DNA of 64,000 nt from Porphyra umbilicalis (GCA_002049455.2 KV918861.1:1-64000), one strand, 5' to 3'. Positions 35,463 to 46,953 are shown, counted from the stretch's first letter. Made by a program: numbers and translations. Notes: generated by a model not told the origin, from the sequence alone.

Positions 35463-36171
35463 TCACCACCCAAACGACGGCGGCGGCGGCTCGACCAGCC
35501 CCGCGTCGACCACCCCCAACGCGTGCGCGACCGCCGCGTGGAGCCCCGCGGTGGCGTGCCCCCCCCCCGGCCCGTCGGCGTCCCCCCCCTCGGGCGGCAA
35601 GGAGGCGGCGGGCACCCACGCCGCGTCCGCCGCGTCGTCGGCCGCCACGGGCGGCGGCGCGGCGGCGGCCACAAAGCCGACCACGTCGACGACCACGAAG
35701 TGAAAGGCCGGCGGCCGAACCACGTCCACCGCCGTGACGGGGCGGCGGAGCGCCACGGCCGACGCACCCGCCAGGCCCGTCTCCTCCGACACCTCCCGCG
35801 CGGCGCCGTCGACGAGCGCCTCGTCGCGGTGGAGGGAGCCGCCGGGGAAGCTCCACAAGCCCGCGGCGGGGGGTTTGCCGCGGCGGATGAGGAGCACCTC
35901 GGGGGGGGGGGGGGGGGGGGCGCCGGCCGCTCGGGGGGTGGGGGGGGGGGGGGCGGTGGCGGAGGCGGCGGCGGTGGGCGGCCGCCGAAAGAGGATGGCC
36001 GCGACGCCGACGCGGGGGGGGGGACGCCCGCTGGGGGGGGAGGGGGGGGGGGGGGGGGGGACCCCCCGTCGCCGTTGCGGCGGCGGCCGCCACCGCCCAC
36101 CACTGGCGGCGGCGGGCGGTCGGCGGACCAAAGGCGCGCGCGACGGCGCCCGGCGGCGGCGCAAACGCCAT
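35463..36171 (-). CDS. Nudix hydrolase, probably organelle-targeted
   Basis: Hydrolyses a nucleoside-diphosphate-linked substrate, not identifiable from sequence. The ATG at 36171 gives MAFAPPPGAVARAFGPPTAR, an Arg/Ala-rich transit-like leader. The Nudix domain follows: VGVAAILFRRPP, EVLLIRRGKP, LWSFPGG, and the box G-x5-E-x7-REVSEETG within GGSLHRDEALVDGAAREVSE, complete in its Glu ligands. It ends with LVEPPPPSFGW. Leader and domain are in different printed frames, separated by long G runs at 36,013-36,060. The stop, at 35,463-35,465, is only 160 bp from the convergent carbonic anhydrase stop. Confidence 0.8.
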
Positions 36172-39100
36172 GGCGCCGCCGCGCGACGCGCGGCCGGGGG
36201 CGGCTGCGGACGGGCAAGGCGGTGCGCCGGGCGGGCGGGCGGGGGCGTGGCGGCGGCACGGCGACGGGCAGGGCGAGGGGCACGGCACGCGGCGGCGCGG
36301 TGGGGCGGCGGCGGCGCTGCGCCGCGGCGGTGAGGCGGCTGCCGGGTCTGTGGTCTGGATCGTTCTGCTGTGGAAAAATCCCTCCATTTCCATGCGGCCA
36401 GACCACCTCATTTAGAACGTTTTTCGATACAATGCCGATGACACTTCGATGTGGCCCACTGACATATTTAATGGGAAAAGCATGCACGGGCAGAACACTC
36501 TCACGTCAGAAACGACCACACTGCGGGTCGGTATTTCATCGCCGGGATAGTTCTAAACTGAAAGCGCGTACGCGAAAACACCTTGGCCTGGAGTTGTGCT
36601 GTGATCGAAGACAATCTATTTGAGTAAGTTCTGGAGCATTATTTAGACTTGAAGCATGCCGCGTCGCGCTTCACTTGGCACGTGGTTATATTTTTCATGC
36701 ACTGCATTGGTTTTTATTTTTATGTCATTGCGGTCGTCCACGGGCAGGCGCGCGCGCCAGAGCCGTCCGCCCCGGAGCGCGACGGCCCCCCACCCAGGCG
36801 ACGCCGTGCTTGCGACAGTCCCAAGCCACGCACGGCTCGCCGACAGCCTCAACCCCCCCAACCCACCGGCCTCACACCCACGTCCGCCTCCGCCGCCGCT
36901 ACCGCGCAGTCCACCCGCCCCCTGGGGCAAACGCCACGCCACTTCCGCCCCCTCGTCCATGAAGGCTACGCTTGTTGCCAGTAGCAAGCCTATCGCAGCA
37001 GGGGGCGCGGGCGCAGGGTCCGCCGCCGCCGCCGTAGGGGCTGCCACCGGCTAGCCAGCGGCGTCTTCGCCCCTCCCCCCCTCCAGCCCCACGGCCCCTC
37101 AACCCCTCCACAGCCCCCCGAACGTACCCCCCTGTCCGTTCTCCTCCCCCCACGACGTACCGTGCGGTCAGTTGCGCGACATCCCGCACGGCCGGATCCG
37201 CCACCGCGACACCACCACCCTCTCGCACGGGCCACACGCGCGACGCCGCCCTCTCCTCGTCACAGGTCCGCGCACAGCACCACGCGGGCAGCTGCGTCAC
37301 GCCACTCGCGACTGCCCGCTTCAGTCACTGCGCGCCACGGTCACACCACATTCCACGACTCTCGGCTGTCCCCGATCTTGGCCCTCTTCTGCGCGTTCAA
37401 AAAATTTCAGAACAAAAACACCGTCCAGAGCATCTCAGGGGCATGTTTCACTAATTACGTCTTCAATTCCTCACCCGACGTGGTCATATGCAGCACGCAT
37501 TCTCGTTTCCAGCTCGTCTGAAGCACAGACCCCCCGTTTCAAGCCATCTGAACGAGAAAAAAAACCTCTTTCTACATGGTTGGACCTCACAAACGCCCAA
37601 CGAACGGCCATCGTGCAAAAACACATGTACGAAAAGTGTGCAAGTTGACGCTTCAAACCATGTCGGACTCAACGTACGACGACGTCCGCCCGAGCCGTAC
37701 GAGGTCTCTCCGGTGAGGTGGAAACCACAGCCTTCGATGTACTGCAGCAGTACATCGAAGGCAAGTGCAGTACATCGAAGGCAAGTGCAGTACATCGAAG
37801 GCAGATGAGCCAATAGGATGTGATAATTTCGTGTGCGTTCCTGGGAGTGTGTTCCGCCAGCTTCAATCTGGCACAGCATCTGGAGTGTGTGTTTCGTGCA
37901 GCTTGACAGGTGCCACCCAGACAGTTCAGCGTGTATTGCCTCCATTGTCCGTCATTGCTCCGACCACCCTCCCCCCCGGAGCTCTGGTGCTGCCCGGACC
38001 GCACCCCCCGCTCTTCAGCTATACGTTTATGTCTCTTCCCTCCATATATGACGCTCAGTTGTCTCCCTCGCTCCCTCCTTTTTGCTGGTCCTGCAGCTCC
38101 TCCCCCTTCCCCCTTCGGCATTCACACACCGTCGCGACCGTCCCCCCCACCGCCGCCGCCGTCGCCGCCGCCACCGGCGCCACAATCCCAACTGCCGGGA
38201 AGCCCGCGGCCTCCCCCCCTGGCACCACGGCTATCGCGGTTCCTGTGGGAAGCACGGGGCGGCGATGGACGCTGCGTGAGTGACATCCGCGGTAGGAGGA
38301 GGCATCGGCGGCACGGGGAGGAAGCGGCAGGTCCGGGAGGTAGCGATGGCAGGGGGAGGAAGCGGTAGTGGGGGGATACAGCGGAGGTGCAGGGGGCAGC
38401 GCAGTGGGGGGGGGGAGCGCGGTGGGGGGGAGGCAGAGGTGGGAGGGGAGTCAGCGGTGGGGGGGAGGCAGCGGCAGTGGGTAGGCAAGCAGTCACGACT
38501 GTAGCCGTGGCCACCTTTGCGGCTGCGGTCAGCTGGAGGGGGGGCATGGTGACGGCCGCTGGACATCTCCTCCAAGAGGGCGCAGATCGCCACCGACACT
38601 GGCCATTCCAGTGGATTGCTGGATTTCACTGACACTGTCTAATCCAGTGGGTTGCCACCCTGCGCTTCCCTACCTGCCTACAGCCGTTCCGCGTTTTTTA
38701 TCGCGGAATTAACAACACTGCGTGGCTCCCATAGCACCCTGTACCATTTCTGTTCTGATATGGAGCGAGATGGTATGGTCTTGGGACCGCGTAGTATCCT
38801 GCTGTCATCTGGTCCGACACGGCGGTGCGTACGACCCTTCTGGGCCGAAGACGACGAAGACACAAGCTTTCTGAAGAGACTGCTTTCTAGTGCTCTGAAG
38901 TGCGCTTTGAACGGCGGTGTGCTTCGCTAAGCGCGCAAGCGCTCCCTTCCTGCATATTCAGACCCGCCAAGGTCGCAGCAGCCGAGACTGCAGCCACATC
39001 TCAGCAACGCTGCGCCTGTCTGCTGAACAATTCTCTTTGTGCGTTGTCATGAACACAATCTAGCCCCTCTATAGGGTCGAGAGTATTGCATCAGCGCAGT

Positions 39101-39832
39101 TGTAGGGTGCCCACAACACGCCGTGGCGATGGAACTGACCCATAACCGGCACAGCATGCAAGCAACGTGCCCACGAGGGTGGGACAGCTCCACGCAAGTT
39201 CATAATGCCCCTGAGACAGTTCAGACCCCCTTTGAAAGCATAGGGACGGCGCATGTGCCGCGGACGCACACATACGTCACCGCCATCCTGTGGCGCCCGC
39301 TGCCCGAAGGCCACCGCTCAGGGGTCATGCAGTCGAGTAACCGGCTTTTACACGTCCCTGTTCATAGAGAGAGCTGCCCAAACTGTCGTGACCACGCTGC
39401 AGCTACAACACCCTGACAGCAGACGGCATGTACCCTCCCCCCTATTTTTGTGGCGGTTTACGTGTCCGATAATAGTGTGGTGACGCCATCTGCTCGATTG
39501 TGTCTGCCTCTCTTTTCGGTGTTCTTGTTTGGCGTGTGTGTTTCCAATGGATCTGGGTATGCTTTTGTTGTGTTTGGAGCTCCTTGTCTTGTGTGCTTGT
39601 GCCAGTCTGTGCGCTTCATTTGTTGTTATCCCCACCAATCCCTCTGCCACCCCTCAGGAGCTACAGGAGTGGCGCCGGCTCAGCGATGCGGCCACCGCTG
39701 CTGCTGTGGCAGCGGCGGAGGAGGTCGCGCCCAGACCCTCCCGCCAAACCGCTCAGGCCGTCCGACTAGCAGCTCGGGCGGCGACGGCGGCGACAGTTGC
39801 CGCTCTCGGCAGTGGACCCAGTGAGCCCATCG
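36172..39832. other. Transition into repeat-rich region, no supported gene
   Basis: About 3.6 kb with no recognised gene. It holds a 15-bp motif array (37,731-37,801), a G-rich GGGGGAGGCAGCGG-type purine repeat (38,290-38,500) and a pair of near-identical TCCAGTGGRTTGC motifs (38,609 and 38,645). A TACAGCCGTTC motif at 38,681 matches the end of the foldback MITE at 34,025. AT content rises from 36,400 on. Confidence 0.45.
37731..37801. repeat. 15-bp motif: one inverted and three direct copies
   Basis: CCTTCGATGTACTGC at 37,731-37,745 is followed, after one base, by its exact inverse GCAGTACATCGAAGG at 37,747-37,761, then two more direct copies at 37,767-37,781 and 37,787-37,801 with CAAGT spacers (20-bp period). 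The first pair can form a perfect 15-bp hairpin. Confidence 0.9.
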
Positions 39833-42281
39833 ATGTGGCCTCTGCCTCGGCGGGCGGCGAGGCGTGCAGTGCGGAAGGTACAAGTGGACGAGGAGCTATT
39901 GGACAAGGCCAAGGCTCGGAGTCGCAAGGTCCGGGCGGTGTCGGGGCGGCGCGGCGCGGGACATGCGTCTGGTGGCACCCGGGGCGGTCTAGGAGCGGCC
40001 AGGGGGGCTGTGGGCCTCCCAAAGTCGAGCGCGGGGCGCAAGCCGCGCACTTCTATCCCTCTAGGTGAAAAAATCGCACTTATCGATATCAAGGACGCTG
40101 GCCACTCGTGGTCCCAAACCTTAGAGATGTTTCTGCTGAACGTCAGTCTGGCGGCGGCCAGAAACATCTACAAGAAGCGGGACGATTACAAGAGGCGGGC
40201 CGCAGCATCGGAGGATCTGTCCTCGCCCCGCCTGCGTCGATCCTATTTCGAGACGGTTTACCAAGGTTTATGGGATTGGTACAAGACCCTTCAGCGGGTA
40301 GGTGGGCGGCAGCTACCCGTGTCAGGCAGCCTTCTAGAGGCTCGTGCGCGGCGGATTGCGACCGAGCTAGGCGTAACTGGCTTTCAGGGGTCCCCGCATT
40401 TCATCCAGAACTGGGCGGCGCGCTACAACCTGCGCAACGTGGCGCTGTGGGGCCAAGGCGGGTCAGCGGACATGGAAGGGGCGGTGGAACGCATCGCTAA
40501 GATTCGGACGCAGCTCGAGGACTACCCTGTTGACCGAATCTACACTATGGACGAGACTGGGCTGTTCTACCGGTGCATCCCTAATCGGTCGTACGTGCAG
40601 GCCGGCCAACGTCGGCAGGCTCGCGAAACCAAAGCCATGAAAGCGAAGGATTGCGTCACCCTGGTATTGGATTGTAGTGCCACAAGGAGCCACAAGATCC
40701 CAGTCGCCATGATTGGTAAGGCCAAGCAGCCCTTGTGCTTCAAGCCCCCCCGTTGCGACTGCCCACTACCGTACTTCTCTAAGAAGAGTGCATGGATGGA
40801 CGGGGTTGCCTTAAAGACCTGGTTTGAGACCGTCTTCTTACGTGCTCTACGGGCCCGCACTACTCTTCCTGTGGCCCTGATCTGCGACAATTGCGGGGCT
40901 CACGAGGAATGCGGGAGCGAGCAGGTCACGTTCATCCCGCTACCTCCCAACTGTACATCTATCCACCAGCCACGGGACCTGGGCATTATTGCGTGCCTGA
41001 AACGACGTTACAAGCGGCGGCTACTGGACCTGGTTGTGAGTGCGTTTGATTTAAATCTTGGTAACCGAGCGGTGGTTGCGGCCTCACCAACCGCGGCGTC
41101 TGCGAATGCTGCGGCAGCCACGGTGGACGCTCAGCGGCCGACTGCAGACGCGTCGACGGGAGGTGGGCCCGCTAATGCGGGGCCAAGCGGTGCGCCATCA
41201 GTTGCAGCGACGGGCGCGGCACGCGCGGCCGCGTCCATCAACACGGGCCCAAGAGGGGCACTCACGGCGGCAGTGACGGCGCCGCGAAGTGCCAGAGTGG
41301 CCCCAGTTTCGGGCCCCACAACGGCTGCGGAGTCTGGACAAACGCTGGGCGTTGGTCGGTGGCTGTCGGCGGACGGCTCGTGGCCCGCCATCGAATCCAA
41401 TACCAGCCGCAGACCGGCCGACGCAGCCCATTTGGCGGTCGGCCCCACCGCGGTGCGCGGCGCGGACGGGCGCGCAGCACGGACGTGGTCCTGCCTGCGG
41501 CGGACGAAGCGCCGCGGCGCGCTGATGTCGGTGTAGCGGGCCGCGTGGCAAATCCTCTGGCCACCTCACCTGAGGAAGCAGCAGCGGTCGGGGCACGGGC
41601 TGCTGATCCGGTCGCGACGGCGGTCGAGGCAACTGGTCCGCAACGACTTGTTTCCGGCCGGGATCTCGGGATGGACGGCGGTTTGCGTCGCGCTGGCAGA
41701 AGCGCACCTTCCGAGGGCGTATCGGGGACGGGCACCCATCCTCCTGCAGCTGCCGCTGGACCAGGGATTTGGGGCTGGCCGTCAGATATGCCAGCGCCCC
41801 AAATTCCCAGTCGGCGGCCCGTCGACGCTCACGCGCACGTGCCCCACCGGCTGTGATCCGGAGAGTCCGAGACGGTGCAGCTGCCTATTTGCAAGATGCA
41901 TCGGAGATTGTCCTGCCGGAGCGGAACGCGGTTGAGCCGTCTACGATCGCACACTGCTGGCTTCAGTCTAACATTTTTCCGATTGCAGTTGCCATGGACG
42001 TTACTGCCTTTCACGGCGAGTACCGTGCATCATCTCGCTCACTGGGCTCTGACGTGAATTCTGTTGTATGGTTGATGTCGGATTGTCGCTTTAGTGAGCA
42101 GGCTTTTTGGGACACACCGCGGCCTGCGAGAGAAATGGCGTTGGAAAGCTGGCTCACATGGGAGGAAGACGAGGGCGTGCGAGCTGCTGCGGCTGATCGG
42201 ATTAGGCTGTTTCAACAACGGTTGAAGCCCTGTTTGGAGGGGGTCGCTGGACCACTTCAGGGGGTCCCCAAGGGTTCCTAA
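39833..42281 (+). CDS. Pogo/Tigger-type DDE transposase
   Basis: A transposase of the CENP-B/pogo (DDE_1) group. From ATG 39833 a basic Ala/Arg-rich leader precedes a first helix-turn-helix (GEKIALIDIKDAGHSWSQTL), then a CENP-B-type second DNA-binding domain (RRSYFETVYQGLWDWYKTLQ to FIQNWAARYNLR). The catalytic domain shows the first Asp in RIYTMDETGLFYR, the second in PVALICDNCGAH and the third in SIHQPRDLGIIACLKRRYK. The family's C-terminal part (AAYLQDASEIV, STIAHCWLQSNIFP) is at 41,866-42,281. A GT..AG intron at 41,061-41,865 in phase 1 would join the two parts; the intervening 800 bp is Ala-rich low complexity. The first three kilobases look intact, so the copy may be recent. Terminal repeats could not be fixed. 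Confidence 0.82.
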
Positions 42282-42599
42282 ATACGAACAGAATTGGATT
42301 TAGGATCACGCGTACGGCTATGCAGTCCGCACTTGAATTCGAGAAGATGCAAATGAGGGCACGGTCAGTGGAAGTCGTGGATCTCCGAGGCCGCCCTCCG
42401 ATTTTCTACGGCAGAAAGGACAATCACACTGGTTGCGCAAGCGTTCCTTGCAAGGCCACACGGCAGCCCTCCATTACGGAAACCGTGGCCTGCATCGATC
42501 CGCTCTGCCCCCCACACGGTTCGGACACACAGGGGCGGCGGATCGCAACTGCGCCAGCCCCACCACCCATTACGAATTTCCGGTGCGCCCCGCAGCCGT

Positions 42600-43030
42600 C
42601 CCGAATGCCGGCGCGCGCCACACCCCCCACAGCTGCCGTACGGACCGGTTTCGGGTCGCCACCGCGCCCCGCGCACCTCCCAGCTGACAAATGCCCAGAT
42701 CGCGGGTCGTAAGCGCGCCCCGCACCCCTCACAACCGCCGCACGGACGGGTTTCGGGTCACCACCGCGCCCCATGCGCCTCCCAGCCGCCACACGCGCGG
42801 ATCGCGGGTCGTAAGCGCGCCCCGCACCCCTCACAACCGCCGAACGGACGGATTTCGGGTCGCTACTGCGCCCGCGCACCTCACAGCCACCACACGCGCG
42901 GATCGCGGGTCGTCAGCGCGCCCTGCACCCCCCACGGACGCCGCACGGGCGGGTTTCGGGTCGCCACCGCGCCCCGCCCCCCCCACAGCCGCCGTACGGA
43001 TGCGTTTCGAGTCGCCTGTGCGACCACCTG
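42600..43030. repeat. 51/102-bp minisatellite
   Basis: About eight 51-bp units arranged as a 102-bp higher-order period, with landmarks CGCGGGTCGTAAGCGCG at about 42,703 and 42,805 and a variant at 42,907. Alternate half-units carry ACGGGTTTCGGGTC. The period is a multiple of three, so open frames on both strands are by-products. Confidence 0.75.
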
Positions 43031-43498
43031 CACCCTTACAGCCGTCACAGGCACCCATGACGGTGCGCGGCTGATCTACTCTCCCTGCAGCGGACGTGCG
43101 CAGCGCGCATGTTGTCTCGCTCGGCCCGGTTGTACGAGCACACGCAGCTTTGTTTTCTCTTCGTACCTGTGGCCCGGTGGTGTGTCGGTGCCTGCGCTCG
43201 TCGGCGGTAGCATCAAGCGCAGCGGTGTACCGGAGCGTCTAGCGATCCACGAGCAATTTTTTATGCACGAGCCTGGCTGGTGTTCCACTCGTTGCCCACC
43301 TCTTGCACCGTATCTTGCCTTTCACACCACTTTGTTTCCCCGCCCACCCTGGCTCTCGCCGAGTTTCCCCGACCCCCATTTTTGTAGTGGTGCTCGTATT
43401 GCGACGCCGGCTTCCCCCCCTCTCCTCTTTCCTGCGGCATCACACCGCCCCCCCCAAGGCGTGCACTATCACAGCACTGCTGGCCCCCCCTCCACCCT

Positions 43499-43702
43499 GG
43501 TACATCGCCAACACCTATTGCTTGAGATTCTTCCTCGTCCCCCGTGCGTGCCGTTGTCTCCCACGCTGGTTGAGCGCTTGCGTTGGCCGTGCCAAGGCCT
43601 GGTGCATCGAGAACACCTATTGTTTGAGAATCTTCATCGTCCCCCGTGCGTGCCATTGTCTCCCACGCTGGTTGCACGATCCCGTTGGCCGTGCCAAGGC
43701 CT
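43499..43702. repeat. 102-bp tandem duplication upstream of the Harbinger-type pair
   Basis: Two adjacent 102-bp copies (43,499-43,600 and 43,601-43,702), about 88% identical, both ending GGCCGTGCCAAGGCCT. They lie 90 bp before the start of the next gene and may be a duplicated promoter or 5' leader. Confidence 0.85.
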
Positions 43703-43788
43703 ACGAGGGGTTTCGCGCTCTGGAAGAGAGTGTGGCCTACGGTGGTCGGGCGGCGTTGGTGGTGAAGTGGTGCGTGGTGTCGTACGCA

Positions 43789-45624
43789 ATGATGGCCGCG
43801 GCGGCGGCGGCAGCGGCGGCGGCGGCGGCGGCTGTGGGGGGCGGGGTTGGTGGCACCACCACCACCGACGTTGGTGGTGGTGCACCCGCGCCAACAGCCG
43901 CTACGTCGGCTGTCGCTGCAAGGCTCTCCCCGCGCTTTCGTGGCGGTGATATCGCCGACCACAACGACCCCCCTCGTCATGGATTTGCAGACACACGAGC
44001 GCCAGATGCCGACGATGCACGCCATCACGAGAGCGACGGGGACGCCCACGTGGCGCGTTGCTCCCCCACGATCAACGACCTCGCCTCACAAATTGACGAA
44101 GACATGTTGCACGAGAATGTGGCGGGGTCTCGGGCCACGGCACCTCAAGATGACGAGCGCTCTCCACGTGTCCCAGCCCGCCGTGGGCGCGGCGGACCGT
44201 CGAAGGGCGTGTCTCGAGGCGGCGTTGCTCGCCGCGCCGGTCTTGTTCCCAACAGCGGCAGCGGCCGCGGACGCGGCCGCAGTGGTGGTGGACGGGGAAG
44301 AGGCCAGGGCGGCCGGGGCCGTGGTCGAGTTGGTGCTGGGCGCGGCCGCAGTCGTGCGCAACGCGGCGCCAATGACGAAGCCGGCGACGGTGCCTCAGTT
44401 CGTGGGGTCATGGTGACCATGGACGAGCGGCTGTTTGTCGTCTCCAATTGGGCAGATGAGGTCGCTTTTCGCGTTGCGTCCCACGGGTCATCATCTAGAA
44501 GCCTCCAACTACATTTGTCCAACATTATGGGCGACTTGCTCAAGGCGGACATGGACGGACAAAACGCGGCGGCCAACGCCGTGTCCGCGGCGGCGGCGAC
44601 GCTGGGATCGTCGGCGGTAGGACGTGTCGCCGGTGCGTCAGGGTCAGAAGCTGGAGGGACGGCGGAGTCAGCGGCGGCAGACGCCGGACACGCTGAGTCG
44701 GGGTCTGCGGCGGGTGGCCTCGAGGCCTCACGCAGCGACGCGGCCGAGCCGCCCATGACGCTGGCCTCCATTGGCCGGGATTCGCTGGCGCTTTGCCGCG
44801 TGGTCAGGGCTGCACAAGACCTTCACACCGCGGCCGAGTCGGTGCGGGGCCTGACAGGGACGACGGGGGAGCAGGAGGCGGCCGCCGTGCGTCAAATTGT
44901 TCTGAAAAAGGCTCGAGATTTGCATGGCTCGGTCAAAGATGTCGACGAGATTCTCCAACTCGCTGACGACACGATGCGGTACGTCGGTACCCCCCGTCGG
45001 TCGGGCATCCGCGTCAGCGGTGCCCTACCTCCCGCGCCACCAGCATCATCCGGGAGGGCGCCCGCGGCAGACGAAGACGCGGGCGGCAGCATGTTTGAGG
45101 ACACGTCGGACGCGTGTGAGAACCACGAGGACGCCGGAGCGGACGAGGAGGACTTGATGGAGGGCGACGTGGGCCTGGAGGAGGAGGCCCCGGTGGGGGC
45201 GCCTTCTTTCGGCACTGGCTCGGCGTCCAGGCATTGTGTGGGGGCGCGCAGGGCTCTGGGGGGGACCACATCTCCTGGGGGAGGCACCATGGAGTTGCCA
45301 GACGGGGGACGGCGGGCAGCGGCGGCCGCTCTGCTGCAGCCACCGCTTACTGTTGCCCCTGGGGGCGCGAGTGGGCGGTCTGGCCGTGACGGTCAGCCCG
45401 CAGCTGCGGCCACCCAGGCGGACAAGGCCATGGGGGAGGTGTTGGCGGCGGTCACGGCCAACATGATCGAGAGCAGTCGACGCGCCGACCGCGAGCTGTG
45501 CGCCAAGTCGGACGAAAGGCATACTGCGCGTGTGGCCAACATGACGAAGCTCATCCTGGCCGAGCCGGATAACCAGATGTTCAAAGACATGCTGGCTGCC
45601 GAGATGGCAGCCCATCGGCAGTGA
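43789..45624 (+). CDS. Accessory protein of a Harbinger-type transposon (putative)
   Basis: A 611-residue protein starting [10 protein letters not shown] at 43789, not recognised by sequence. In order: an Ala run; a Gly/Arg-rich (RGRG) basic region with repeated GRGRGRSGGGRGRG at residues ~140-200; a hydrophobic-helical block (LFVVSNWADEVAFRVASH, LQLHLSNIMGDLLKADMDG); a helical segment (LALCRVVRAAQDLHTAAESV); an acidic stretch (ADEEDLMEGDVGLEEE); and a charged C-terminal helix. It is convergent with a PIF/Harbinger transposase whose stop is 66 bp away. Such elements usually carry a second, DNA-binding protein (often Myb/SANT-like) that helps nuclear import and target binding of the transposase. 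The assignment is from position only; no Myb motif is visible. Confidence 0.5.
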   Translation: MMAAAAAAAAAAAAAVGGGVGGTTTTDVGGGAPAPTAATSAVAARLSPRFRGGDIADHNDPPRHGFADTRAPDADDARHHESDGDAHVARCSPTINDLASQIDEDMLHENVAGSRATAPQDDERSPRVPARRGRGGPSKGVSRGGVARRAGLVPNSGSGRGRGRSGGGRGRGQGGRGRGRVGAGRGRSRAQRGANDEAGDGASVRGVMVTMDERLFVVSNWADEVAFRVASHGSSSRSLQLHLSNIMGDLLKADMDGQNAAANAVSAAAATLGSSAVGRVAGASGSEAGGTAESAAADAGHAESGSAAGGLEASRSDAAEPPMTLASIGRDSLALCRVVRAAQDLHTAAESVRGLTGTTGEQEAAAVRQIVLKKARDLHGSVKDVDEILQLADDTMRYVGTPRRSGIRVSGALPPAPPASSGRAPAADEDAGGSMFEDTSDACENHEDAGADEEDLMEGDVGLEEEAPVGAPSFGTGSASRHCVGARRALGGTTSPGGGTMELPDGGRRAAAAALLQPPLTVAPGGASGRSGRDGQPAAAATQADKAMGEVLAAVTANMIESSRRADRELCAKSDERHTARVANMTKLILAEPDNQMFKDMLAAEMAAHRQ

Positions 45625-45690
45625 CATTTTATTATTATTTTTAAGTAATATGCTGGTGTGGAAAAAAAAAAAAACATCCAATCGAACACA

Positions 45691-46953
45691 TCACCAGTGG
45701 TAGCGACCGTGGCCAATCATGTACTGCAACACTTGCTGCTGCACGCGGCTTCTCGCGGCACTTGCCGCCGCGGGGAGAGGCACCGCGGATCCGGGCGCCG
45801 CGTTGGCCACGTCGGCCGCGTCCACGGCCACTTCAGGGGACGTGTCGCCAAGCCGAATGCAAACGTTGTCGAGCGTGGCGCAAACCGCCACCCACTCCAT
45901 TAGTCTGGTAAAATCAGCATCCGACGCCACTGGTGCCCGTAGCTCCTTGAGACTGGCAAAGCGCCCCTTGAGTACACCAATGACCTTCTCGGCCGAAATG
46001 CGGCGCCGCGCATGCTGGTAGTTGTAGTTGCGGTTGGCACGGATATAGGCCGCTGGCCCCTTGTGAGGTAGAAGCACGCGAACAGATCCCAGCATACCCT
46101 TGTCACCCAAAAGGTATTGGCCAGGGGAGAAGTACCGCTCTGGGTAAATATGCCATGGGGCAGCTGCTTGCACCACTGTTTCAGGCACCGCGCCCGTAAA
46201 GCCTTGGACCACGCTCGTGATCCGTAGGTCCCAATCACAGGAAATCAGTACATTCACGCTGTAGCGCTTGTGCCTGTCGAAAAAGCACCACGGGTCAACG
46301 CTAGGGGCGTACGCAAAAGGGATGGTAGTGCCATCAACCGCCCCAATGCACCCCCTAAACCCATACCTCTCCTCGGACTGCTGCGCATGCGCTTGGCGCT
46401 CGGCAGCAGTAGGCCAACGGACTTCGTCGGCCTCCCAACGCAAAATGGCCGACAAAACCCGCTTGGTCGCATTGACTAAAGTTCCTGGGGAAACCCCAAA
46501 GCGCTGAGCCACGACTATAACAGACGCCGCGTTGCCATAGTGGCCGAACCGAAACAGAGAAATTGCGAGCTGTATACGGACGGATAGTTGCGGCCGTCCG
46601 GACCGCGGATAGAAAATATCAGACGCCGTCAAGTCCAAACGAGACACATGGTACTCAAACGTGCTCGCCTCTACACGCAGATGCGCGCGAAAGTACAAGG
46701 GTGGCAGTGCGTGCAGCACCCTATCTCTCCAGTCCCCAGACTTGGGAATGCGATTGCGACGGGAGAGCATGTACCGAGTCGCCAGCAGGTGAGTGAGGCG
46801 CTGGTGTGTGCGCGCCGCAACCAACAGAATTTCCAACTCAGCAAAGACACACCGCGGTGAAACTGTGCCCGAATGCTGCAACGCGACGACAAAGGTCGCC
46901 CGCTTCAGCAGCTCCCGGAGGCGACGAATCTCCTCTCGGAGTGCAGACACCAT
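45691..46953 (-). CDS. PIF/Harbinger-type DDE transposase
   Basis: A 420-residue nuclease of the DDE_Tnp_4 family. The start MVSALREEIRRLRELL (ATG at 46953) begins a helical N-terminus. A helix-turn-helix region (QLAISLFRFGHYGNAASV, VAQRFGVSPGTLVNATKRVL) precedes the catalytic core: first Asp in GCIGAVDGTTIPF, second in GQYLLGDKGMLG, Glu in RRRISAEKVIGVLKGRFASL. The C-terminus is Ala-rich. The catalytic triad and frame are intact and codon use is less GC-biased than in the host genes. Paired tail-to-tail with the 43,789-45,624 gene, as in two-gene Harbinger elements. The upstream frame is open to 47,124 without an ATG. Terminal repeats were not found by eye. Confidence 0.85.
   Translation of the reverse strand: MVSALREEIRRLRELLKRATFVVALQHSGTVSPRCVFAELEILLVAARTHQRLTHLLATRYMLSRRNRIPKSGDWRDRVLHALPPLYFRAHLRVEASTFEYHVSRLDLTASDIFYPRSGRPQLSVRIQLAISLFRFGHYGNAASVIVVAQRFGVSPGTLVNATKRVLSAILRWEADEVRWPTAAERQAHAQQSEERYGFRGCIGAVDGTTIPFAYAPSVDPWCFFDRHKRYSVNVLISCDWDLRITSVVQGFTGAVPETVVQAAAPWHIYPERYFSPGQYLLGDKGMLGSVRVLLPHKGPAAYIRANRNYNYQHARRRISAEKVIGVLKGRFASLKELRAPVASDADFTRLMEWVAVCATLDNVCIRLGDTSPEVAVDAADVANAAPGSAVPLPAAASAARSRVQQQVLQYMIGHGRYHW

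Larger units (their letters stand above)
42282..43788. other. Repeat-bearing spacer between two transposase units
   Basis: No supported gene. It contains the 51/102-bp minisatellite (about 42,600-43,030) and a 102-bp tandem duplication (43,499-43,702). The open frame that begins at 43,303 and runs into the next gene has coding character only from about 43,789. Confidence 0.5.
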
